Below, piece by piece: positions 41,221 through 47,307 of a DNA stretch of 47,307 nt; positions within the stretch are counted from its first letter, which is position 1, and each line of letters begins with the position of its first letter. The notes under the pieces are model-generated. The model had not been told where the DNA came from. It saw nothing but the letters and a program-made list of their open reading frames with translations, and searched no databases. The DNA comes from Herbiconiux aconitum (GTDB taxonomy: Bacteria; Actinomycetota; Actinomycetes; Actinomycetales; Microbacteriaceae): assembly GCF_024979235.1 (NCBI RefSeq), contig NZ_JANLCM010000004.1, forward strand, positions 1-47,307. Reading direction: 5' to 3'. A program made the translations under genes and the position numbers.

Positions 41221-42717
41221 CTTGTCGAGGCGCGCGACGGTCTCCTCTTTGCCGAGGATCTCCATCGATTCGAACAGCGGCGGCGAGATGCGCCGCCCCG
41301 AGACGGCGACCCGCAAGGGTCCGTAAGCCACCCGCGGCTTCAGCCCCAGACCCTCGATGAGGGCGTCGGCCAGTGCGGACTGGATCGCGTCGTGGTTCCA
41401 CTCCGAGAGTGGCACCTCCTCGAGGGCGCCGATCGCGGCCGCGAGCACGACGCCCGCGTTCTCAGGAAGGCTCGCGAGCGCATCCGGAGCGTAGTCGAGA
41501 GCGGCCGCGGTCACGAAGAAGGAGCCGAGCAGCTCGGGCGCCTCGCCGAGCAGCGCCATTCGGGTCTGCACCAGCGGGGCGGCCTGCGCCAGGATGCCGC
41601 GCTGCAGCTCGGTGAGCGGCGCCGTCACGACGCCGGCGGCCTCGAGGTAGGGCACCAGCCGGCCCGCGAAGTCGTCGGCCGCGAGCAGACGGATGTGGTC
41701 GCCGTCGATCGATTCGGCCTTCTTCAGGTCGAAGCGGGCCGGGTTGGGCAGCACGTCGACCACATCGAAGGCGGCCACCATCTCGTCGAGCGAGAACACG
41801 TCGCGGTCGGGCGCGAGCGACCAGCCGAGCAGCGCCAGGTAGTTCACGAGGCCCTCGGGAATGAAGCCGCGGTCGCGGTGGTGGAACAGGTTCGACTCGG
41901 GGTCGCGCTTCGAGAGCTTCTTGTTGCCGTCGCCCATCACGTAGGGCAGGTGGCCGAAGCGCGGCACGAAGGTGGTGATGCCGATCTCGATGAGCGCGTG
42001 GTAGAGCGCGATCTGCCGCGGGGTCGACGAGAGCAGGTCTTCGCCGCGCAGCACGTGGGTGACGCCCATCAGCGCGTCGTCGAGCGGGTTGACGAGGGTG
42101 TAGAGCGGATGCCCGTTCGGGCGCACGATCACGAAGTCGGTGAACGAACCGGCCGGGAAGGTGATGTCGCCCCGCACCAGGTCGTCGAACGACAGATCGG
42201 CGTCGGGCACGCGAAGCCGCAGGGCAGGTTCGCGGCCCTCGGCGCGGAACGCCGCCTTCTGCTCGTCGGTGAGATCGCGGTCGAAGTTGTCATAACCGAG
42301 CTGCTTCGCGCGGCCCGCCGCTTCGTTGCGGGCGTCGATCTCCTCGGCGTTCGAGAAGCTCTCGTAGACGTGCCCCGACTCCAGTAACTGCGCGATCACG
42401 GCGCGATAGATGTCGTAACGCTCCGACTGCCGGTAGGGCGCATGCGGGCCGCCGACGTTCACCCCCTCGTCCCAATTCAGGCCGAGCCAGGTGAGTGCGT
42501 CGATGATCTGCTCGTAGCTCTCTTCGGAGTCGCGACTCGCATCCGTGTCTTCGATGCGGAAGATCAGTTTGCCCCCGGTGTGCCGGGCGTAGGCCCAGTT
42601 GAACAGGGCGGTGCGCACGAGACCGACGTGCGGCGTGCCGGTGGGGCTCGGGCAGAACCGGACGCGGACGTCGGCTCCGGTGGCGGTGGAGAACGGATGC
42701 GGGGAAGTTGCGCTCAT
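41203..42717 (-). CDS. gltX: Glutamate--tRNA ligase
   Basis: This 504-residue class I aminoacyl-tRNA synthetase charges tRNA-Glu. The HIGH-type motif is [11 protein letters not shown] (residues 24-33) and the KMSKS-type motif is [10 protein letters not shown] near residue 257. [10 protein letters not shown] and YDNFDR are also typical, and length is normal for bacteria. The ATG at 42717 is the furthest supported start. In many bacteria without glutaminyl-tRNA synthetase such an enzyme also charges tRNA-Gln; this cannot be decided here. The last codons lie within the third unit of the 30-bp tandem repeat. It is divergent from the DUF1206 gene. Confidence 0.96.
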   Translation of the reverse strand: MSATSPHPFSTATGADVRVRFCPSPTGTPHVGLVRTALFNWAYARHTGGKLIFRIEDTDASRDSEESYEQIIDALTWLGLNWDEGVNVGGPHAPYRQSERYDIYRAVIAQLLESGHVYESFSNAEEIDARNEAAGRAKQLGYDNFDRDLTDEQKAAFRAEGREPALRLRVPDADLSFDDLVRGDITFPAGSFTDFVIVRPNGHPLYTLVNPLDDALMGVTHVLRGEDLLSSTPRQIALYHALIEIGITTFVPRFGHLPYVMGDGNKKLSKRDPESNLFHHRDRGFIPEGLVNYLALLGWSLAPDRDVFSLDEMVAAFDVVDVLPNPARFDLKKAESIDGDHIRLLAADDFAGRLVPYLEAAGVVTAPLTELQRGILAQAAPLVQTRMALLGEAPELLGSFFVTAAALDYAPDALASLPENAGVVLAAAIGALEEVPLSEWNHDAIQSALADALIEGLGLKPRVAYGPLRVAVSGRRISPPLFESMEILGKEETVARLDKLVNAL

Positions 42718-42814
42718 GACCCGTCGATTCTACGGGGCAGGGCTCGCCCGAGGCGCCTGAACGGGCATCCTGTGGATGGATCCGATTTGTGCACAGGGGT
42801 GCCACGCTGGAGAG

Positions 42815-43624
42815 ATGACCACGACCCCCAAACGCGCCGTGCGTGACGTCAGCCAGAGCCGTGTCTTCCAGATGCTCGCCCGCTCGGGCTATGCCGTGAA
42901 CGGCCTGCTCCACGTGTTGATCGGCGGCATCGCCATCGGCATCGCCCTGCGCGGCGGGCAGGGCGGGGAGGCCGATCAGAGTGGTGCGCTGCAGGGGCTC
43001 TCCGACACTCCGGGCGGCCTGGTGGTGCTGTGGATCTCGGTGGTCGGACTGTTCGCACTCGGACTGTGGGAGGTGGCGCAGGTCATTCTCGCCACCGACC
43101 CGGATGCGAAGAAGAAGTGGGGCAAACGCGCCAAGGAGGCCGGCAAGGCCGTGGTGTACCTCGTGCTCGGAAGCACGGCGCTGGTGTTCGCGCTGGGCGG
43201 TTCGAGCGACTCGTCCGAGAACAGCAAGTCGGCGAGCGCCACGGCACTCGCGACCCCCGGCGGGGTGTTCCTGCTGGTGGCGGTCGGGCTCGCCGTGGTG
43301 GGGTTCGGCATCGGGTTCATCTCGATCGGAATCCGCCGCACCTTCCGCAAACTCATCACAACCCCCGCCGGTGCCGCCGGGCGGGCGGTCACCGTGCTCG
43401 GAGTCGTCGGTTACATCGCTCAGGGGGTGGCACTCGCTGTCGTCGGCGTGCTTTTCGTGGTGGCGGCGGTGACCTACGACGCCGAGAAGGCCGCCGGTCT
43501 CGACGGCGCCCTGAAGTCGCTCACCGACCTCCCCTTCGGCATCGTGGTGCTCGTAGCGGTCGGAGTCGGTCTCATCTTCTACGGTGTGTTCCTCGGCGCC
43601 CGAGCCCGTCTGGCGCGTCTCTGA
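42815..43624 (+). CDS. DUF1206 family membrane protein
   Basis: This 269-residue integral membrane protein has six hydrophobic segments in three pairs, matching the triplicated DUF1206 domain. Each pair starts with an aromatic/basic segment such as LARSGYAVNGLLHVLIG, KAVVYLVLGSTALVF and VLGVVGYIAQGVALAV. The biochemical role is unknown; it sits in the cytoplasmic membrane. The ATG at 42815 has GGAGAG just upstream. Its neighbours are gltX (divergent) and the toxin gene (convergent, 31 bp between stops). Confidence 0.9.
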   Translation: MTTTPKRAVRDVSQSRVFQMLARSGYAVNGLLHVLIGGIAIGIALRGGQGGEADQSGALQGLSDTPGGLVVLWISVVGLFALGLWEVAQVILATDPDAKKKWGKRAKEAGKAVVYLVLGSTALVFALGGSSDSSENSKSASATALATPGGVFLLVAVGLAVVGFGIGFISIGIRRTFRKLITTPAGAAGRAVTVLGVVGYIAQGVALAVVGVLFVVAAVTYDAEKAAGLDGALKSLTDLPFGIVVLVAVGVGLIFYGVFLGARARLARL

Positions 43625-43655
43625 CCGCTTCGGGCTCCGTCTTGGCCGCCGCCCG

Positions 43656-44084
43656 CTACTCCAGGTTGACCACCGCCACGCCCTCGAAGCGGGCGAAGTC
43701 GCGGTCTTGGGTGAGGATGTCGCTCACCCCGTGATCGACGCAGATCGCGGCGATCCGGGCGTCGTGAACCCGCGGCCCGACGACCGCGGCGACGTCGAGG
43801 AGGCGTTCGAGCGTCGCCCAATGCGAACTCGTCTCCCCCAACAGCTGGAGCGATGGAGACGACCGCCAGATGTCGATCTGCCGCCGTGCCGCTTGGGAGA
43901 GCGCAGCTCCGGGAAAAATCTTCGGATTCGTCACGACCGCGTAGAACTCGTGGATGCAGGGCCAAGGAATCGCCCAGGCAGCTGGGCTCTCGGCGAGCTC
44001 GCGAACCGCGGTCGCCGCCTTCTCGTGCAACGGGGAATCGACGAGGAACGCGTGCACGAGCACGTTCGTGTCGACAGCGCGCAC
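43656..44084 (-). CDS. vapC: PIN-domain ribonuclease toxin, VapC type
   Basis: This 142-residue protein is a PIN-domain nuclease, the toxin half of a type II toxin-antitoxin pair that cleaves RNA. The acidic site is intact: Asp5 in AVDTNVLV, Glu46 in CIHEFYAV, Asp108 in VHDARIAA and Asp127 or Asp129 in LTQDRDFARF. Length is normal. The GTG at 44084 lies 4 bp after the antitoxin stop, so the two genes are co-translated. Most VapC toxins cut initiator tRNA or rRNA; the target here is unknown. Confidence 0.9.
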   Translation of the reverse strand: MRAVDTNVLVHAFLVDSPLHEKAATAVRELAESPAAWAIPWPCIHEFYAVVTNPKIFPGAALSQAARRQIDIWRSSPSLQLLGETSSHWATLERLLDVAAVVGPRVHDARIAAICVDHGVSDILTQDRDFARFEGVAVVNLE

Positions 44085-44088
44085 GCGC

Positions 44089-44349
44089 CTACCGCTCGTA
44101 CGATTTCAGCACGAGGGCGTGAAGCCCGCCGTTCTGGTCGACGTGCGACCTCGCCTCAGGCGCCATGGCGTCCCACCCGGCCACACTCGCGTCAGGCAGC
44201 CGGAAGCGCTGCTCCGATCGCGCTTCCTCGACCACTCGCGTGAGCGCCTGTTGCACGACCGCTCGCGCCGTGACCCCGCGTTCGCGGGCGATGCGTTTGA
44301 TCTCCTTCACCAGGGGCTCGGGAATATCGAATGTCGTCTTCATGCTCAT
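44089..44349 (-). CDS. vapB: VapB-type antitoxin, ribbon-helix-helix
   Basis: This 86-residue protein starts MSMKTTFDIPEPLVKEIKR, a ribbon-helix-helix DNA-binding segment, and ends in a Trp/Asp-containing tail that should bind and block the toxin. An alternative ATG at 44343 would remove two residues. No clear ribosome site precedes either ATG, so a leaderless or weakly translated message is possible. Palindromes at 44362-44377 and 44381-44397 lie immediately upstream, as expected for autorepression. It directly precedes vapC. Confidence 0.85.
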   Translation of the reverse strand: MSMKTTFDIPEPLVKEIKRIARERGVTARAVVQQALTRVVEEARSEQRFRLPDASVAGWDAMAPEARSHVDQNGGLHALVLKSYER

Positions 44350-44361
44350 ACCGTACAGCCA

Positions 44362-44397
44362 ATACTGCCAGCAGTATCGGGTGGTCATCCTGACCAC
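44362..44397. promoter_or_regulatory. Two perfect palindromes upstream of the toxin-antitoxin genes
   Basis: The palindromes are ATACTGC-CA-GCAGTAT (44362-44377) and GTGGTCA-TCC-TGACCAC (44381-44397). They are 4 bp apart and begin 13 bp before the antitoxin ATG. Ribbon-helix-helix antitoxins usually bind such repeats to repress their own promoter. The two sequences differ, so two different proteins could be involved. Confidence 0.65.
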
Positions 44398-44486
44398 ATC
44401 TGGGGAGAGGATCGCGCAACCTCGCGATTGTGCAGGACGAGACGCAAAGCAGCGCTCTAGGCTCGAAACATGACGGAGCGACGCGA

Positions 44487-44909
44487 TTGACTGAGCAGAG
44501 CGATACCTCGGCGCCCGCCGACCCCGGGGTCGACGCGCTCGTCGCCGGGCTCGTGAGCCCACGCGAAGCCGACATCCAGCGCCTCCGCAGCATCATCCGG
44601 GCGACGGATGCGCGCATCACCGAGTCGGTGAAGTGGAACTCCCCGAGTTACGCGCTCGCACGGACCGACGGCACCGCCATCGACTTCGCCACCCTGAACC
44701 TGCGCCCCGGCAACACGGTGCGCGTGGTGCTGCACACCGGCGCGAAACCCGACCCGGCGCATCCGGAGCTCGTGATCGACGACCCGGACGGACTCCTGAA
44801 ATGGCTCGGCCGCAACCGCGCCATCGTCGCCTTCGCCGACACGGGCGCGCTCGACGCCCGAGCCGAAGGCTTCGGTGCCGCACTACGCCAGTGGATCTCC
44901 CAGCTCTGA
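44487..44909 (+). CDS. DUF1801 family protein
   Basis: This 140-residue protein is a DUF1801 (YdhG-like) member: RSIIRATDARITESVKWNSPSY near residue 35-55, then FATLNLRPGN and VRVVLHTGAK. These proteins have a small alpha/beta fold and no assigned function; they are probably cytosolic. The start is uncertain. TTG at 44487 has GGAG eight bases upstream; a GTG at 44430 would add 19 residues without a ribosome site. It is divergent from the toxin-antitoxin pair and convergent with the ABC permease gene. Confidence 0.8.
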   Translation: MTEQSDTSAPADPGVDALVAGLVSPREADIQRLRSIIRATDARITESVKWNSPSYALARTDGTAIDFATLNLRPGNTVRVVLHTGAKPDPAHPELVIDDPDGLLKWLGRNRAIVAFADTGALDARAEGFGAALRQWISQL

Positions 44910-44916
44910 AGCGCCG

Positions 44917-46497
44917 TTACGCCGCCGAACGCTGCGCACGCAGGCGGACGAGCAGATCGGGCGCCCGCCGATCGAGCTGAGCGCCGCCGATCCGCACGCC
45001 GATCACGAAGAACACCGCACCGAGTACCACGCCCACCACCAACGTCAACCACCCCAGCAGGGCCGAGGCGAAGACCAGGCTCAGCACGGCCACGACGGAG
45101 GCGGGGATCATCAGCAAGAGCGAAACACCCCAGGTGGCGAACCCGGAGAGCGCCGTGGTGAACCCGGCACCGGGCGCCGACTTGAAGGGGTTGTCGCCCG
45201 CCGCGGGAACCGGCACCACGATCTGCGACGACGACACGCTCACCACCCCGAATCCGCCGAGCAGCGCCGCGGCACACAGCCCGAAGAGCATCGGCAGCTG
45301 CGCCCACGAGTTGCTCACCGCCACCGAGATCAGCGTGATGGCGATCACCAGCGGCACCGAGATGACGGCGAGCGCCGCGACCCGCCCGATGCGGTCGTCG
45401 CGCCCGCGCACACCGTCGGCGATGTGCGTGGCGAACGCGGTGCCGTCGTAGGAGATATCGGTGTAGATGCCGAGAGCGAGCAGGAACGCGATGATCGGTC
45501 CGGCGGCGTTCAGCAGCGCGAACGACCCCAGGTTGTTGGAGTAGAACCAGAGCAGGAAGGGGATGAGCGGCACCACGATCAGCTGCCGAGCATAGCGCGG
45601 ATCACGCCGCCAGTAGGTCAATGCCCGCGCCGCGATCGCGCCCGCCGGTGTGGCCGGGAGCACCCCGAACAGCCCCGTCTTGCCGCGCGCCACCCGCTTG
45701 CTGCCTGAGGTGGCCGGCGAGACGAGCGCCACCCCGAGGCTCCACCGCCAGATCACGACGAGCAACGCCAGCGTCGCGAGGGCGATGAGGAACTTCAGCC
45801 CCGCCGCCCCGAAGTCGCCGATCGCGATGTCGGCCGGCACCGCCCAGGGCGCGCCGAGCGGCGACCAGCTGAGCGCCCGCGCGATGCCGGGGAGCGCATC
45901 CACCGACAGTGCTATTCCACGCGAGAGGCCGACGATCAGCGGGCCCAGCAGGATGATCGGAATGAAGATGAGGATGCCCGCGAGCTCGCGGAACCGCCGC
46001 CGCGACTGCAGGCTCGTCGACAGCGCCGCCACGGTGCGCGATCCGACCACACAGATCAGCACGGCGACGACAGCGCAGACCGCCGCCGCGACGGCCGCGA
46101 AGGGCGACCGCAGCCAGGTCGCGATCGTGGCGAGAGCGGCGATCGAGGTGACGATGCCGGGCACCCCGAGCACGCCCGCCGCCGTGAGGCCGACGAGCAG
46201 CTTGCTCATCGGCAGCGGGAACACCATGAGCCGCGCCGGGTCGAGGGTCTGCTCGATGCCGAAGGCCACGAGCGGCACCACGATCCAGCCGAGGATGACC
46301 GCCGACCCGGCGAGCACGACGACCGTGGTCGCGACCTCGACCGGCGCGAAGCCGAGTGCCACCAACCCGGCCACGGCCACCCCGAGGACGCCGAGCCCGT
46401 AGAGGGCCCCGATGATCACGGCCACCAGCTGCCAGACGCTCCGCTTCAGCGAGTTGCGGAGAACCAGGAACCGGAGCTTTACGAGCGTCGCAACCAT
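44917..46497 (-). CDS. ABC transporter permease, 12-segment type
   Basis: This 526-residue integral membrane protein has about twelve hydrophobic segments and pairs with the ATPase gene upstream. It resembles large actinobacterial ABC-2-like permeases and has no carbohydrate-type EAA loop. A charged stretch near residues 285-330 (SGSKRVARGKTG, YWRRDPRYARQ) probably faces the cytosol. The ATG at 46497 has GAGGGG at good distance and overlaps the ATPase stop by 19 bp. An exporter role is inferred; the substrate is unknown. Confidence 0.85.
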   Translation of the reverse strand: MVATLVKLRFLVLRNSLKRSVWQLVAVIIGALYGLGVLGVAVAGLVALGFAPVEVATTVVVLAGSAVILGWIVVPLVAFGIEQTLDPARLMVFPLPMSKLLVGLTAAGVLGVPGIVTSIAALATIATWLRSPFAAVAAAVCAVVAVLICVVGSRTVAALSTSLQSRRRFRELAGILIFIPIILLGPLIVGLSRGIALSVDALPGIARALSWSPLGAPWAVPADIAIGDFGAAGLKFLIALATLALLVVIWRWSLGVALVSPATSGSKRVARGKTGLFGVLPATPAGAIAARALTYWRRDPRYARQLIVVPLIPFLLWFYSNNLGSFALLNAAGPIIAFLLALGIYTDISYDGTAFATHIADGVRGRDDRIGRVAALAVISVPLVIAITLISVAVSNSWAQLPMLFGLCAAALLGGFGVVSVSSSQIVVPVPAAGDNPFKSAPGAGFTTALSGFATWGVSLLLMIPASVVAVLSLVFASALLGWLTLVVGVVLGAVFFVIGVRIGGAQLDRRAPDLLVRLRAQRSAA

Positions 46498-47288
46498 TCC
46501 GGCCCCTCTGCATGGGTGCGGCCGCCGACGAGGTCGACGAAGCGGTCTTCGAGCGTGGATTCGCCGCGCACCTCGTCGACCGTGCCGGCCACCAGCACGC
46601 GGCCGTTGGCGACGACGGCGACGTGGTCGCACATCCGTTGCACCAGGTCCATCACGTGGCTGGACACGATCACGGTTCCACCGTTCTGCACATAGCCGGC
46701 GAGGATGTCGCGGATGTTCGCCGCCGACACCGGATCGACCGACTCGAACGGCTCGTCGAGCACCAGCAACCGCGGGGCGTGCACGAGAGCGCAGGCCAGG
46801 GCGATCTTCTTCGTCATGCCGGCCGAGTAGTCGACCACGAGCGTGCCCGCCGCCTCCTCCAGGTCGAGCAGCTTCAGCAGGTCGCCGACACGTTCTGCAA
46901 CTTCCCCGCGATCGAGACCGAACAGCAGGCCGTTATAGGTGACGAGCTGCTCGCCGGTGAGCCGGTCGAAGAGCTTCACGCCGTCGGAGAGGTTGCCGAC
47001 GAGCGATTTCGCCCGCACCGGCTCCTGCCACATGTCCACGCCGTCGATCAGCGACTGCCCCGCATCCGGACGCAGCAGCCCCGTGGCCATCGAGAGCGTC
47101 GTGGTCTTGCCGGCGCCGTTCGGGCCGACCAGGCCGTAGAACGACCCCACCGGCACACTGAGGCTCAGGTCGTCGACGGCGAGCTTGTCGCCGAAGCGCT
47201 TGCTGAGGCCGGTGAGCTGCAGCGCGGGCCGGCCGGCGGATGCGGGCCCGGCGGCGGCCGGGGCGGGCACGGCGGCCGGGGCGGGCAC
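46479..47288 (-). CDS. ABC transporter ATP-binding protein, possibly cut at the 5' end
   Basis: This ATPase has Walker A GPNGAGKTT, a Q-loop, an ABC signature variant YSAGMTKK, Walker B LLVLDEPFESVDP and the switch HisHis in SSHVMD. It energises the adjacent permease. The reported start is GTG at 47288, but the frame stays open to the window edge and no ribosome site precedes it, so the true start may be outside. The N-terminal 20 residues are Ala/Pro-rich and encoded by an exact 18-bp tandem duplication (47253-47270 and 47271-47288). Confidence 0.88.
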   Translation of the reverse strand: MPAPAAVPAPAAAGPASAGRPALQLTGLSKRFGDKLAVDDLSLSVPVGSFYGLVGPNGAGKTTTLSMATGLLRPDAGQSLIDGVDMWQEPVRAKSLVGNLSDGVKLFDRLTGEQLVTYNGLLFGLDRGEVAERVGDLLKLLDLEEAAGTLVVDYSAGMTKKIALACALVHAPRLLVLDEPFESVDPVSAANIRDILAGYVQNGGTVIVSSHVMDLVQRMCDHVAVVANGRVLVAGTVDEVRGESTLEDRFVDLVGGRTHAEGPEWLRRS

Positions 47289-47307
47289 AGCGGCGGCCGA
47301 CGCGGGC

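Noticed and set aside
40726..42387. A repeat-containing rightward coding region using the 30-bp units as 10-residue repeats
   Set aside because: The frame runs antisense through gltX and overlaps the carboxypeptidase gene. No start signal or fold supports it.

Overview
The window is a 47.3 kb piece of a high-GC actinobacterial chromosome. Dense packing, frequent ATGA/GTGA start-stop overlaps, GTG starts, an LAXTG-type sorting signal and the protein mix (DUF1206, DUF2000 with an Lrp regulator, LAL-type LuxR regulators) suggest Microbacteriaceae or a close relative; that placement is inference. There is no phage, IS element, integrase or CRISPR array. One tRNA gene (Gln, CUG) is present.

Region 1 (1-13.5 kb) looks like one regulatory island. 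From left to right it holds a leftward partial gene, a DUF4331 protein with a nickel/cobalt permease, a leftward operon of two giant ATP-binding LuxR regulators, an aquaporin and a DUF488 protein, a rightward pair of MFS exporters, and a leftward haloperoxidase-like hydrolase with a DUF1275 membrane protein. The three intergenic regions feeding these units each carry the same partly palindromic motif, close to TGAGTCATYYGAC (four copies). The aquaporin is AqpZ-like but has lost three of its four pore-filter residues.

Region 2 (13.5-18.5 kb) holds a leftward SnoaL-like/TetR/quinone-oxidoreductase operon with two matching TetR-type operators, a 3-methyladenine glycosylase, and a GntR regulator facing a CynX-type MFS transporter. 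Region 3 (18.5-26.2 kb) contains a secreted, sortase-anchored S15 peptidase, tRNA-Gln, an Lrp/DUF2000 divergent pair, a DUF1089 protein, a DedA membrane protein, an unrecognised protein and an Sad-like aldehyde dehydrogenase.

Region 4 (26.3-35.9 kb) is an alpha-galactoside utilisation cluster: GH97 enzyme, binding protein, two ABC permeases, GH36 alpha-galactosidase and aldose 1-epimerase in one leftward operon, with an AraC regulator convergent to it. It has no ATPase gene. Region 5 (36.1-41.1 kb) is a D-alanine cassette: alanine racemase, D-Ala-D-Ala ligase, NarL-type histidine kinase and response regulator joined by three start/stop overlaps, followed by a VanY-like carboxypeptidase lipoprotein. 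It resembles van clusters in logic but not in regulator type or ligase specificity.

Region 6 (41.1-47.3 kb) has a 30-bp tandem repeat beside gltX, a DUF1206 membrane protein, a VapBC-type toxin-antitoxin pair with palindromes upstream, a DUF1801 protein and an ABC exporter whose ATPase gene runs towards or past the right edge.
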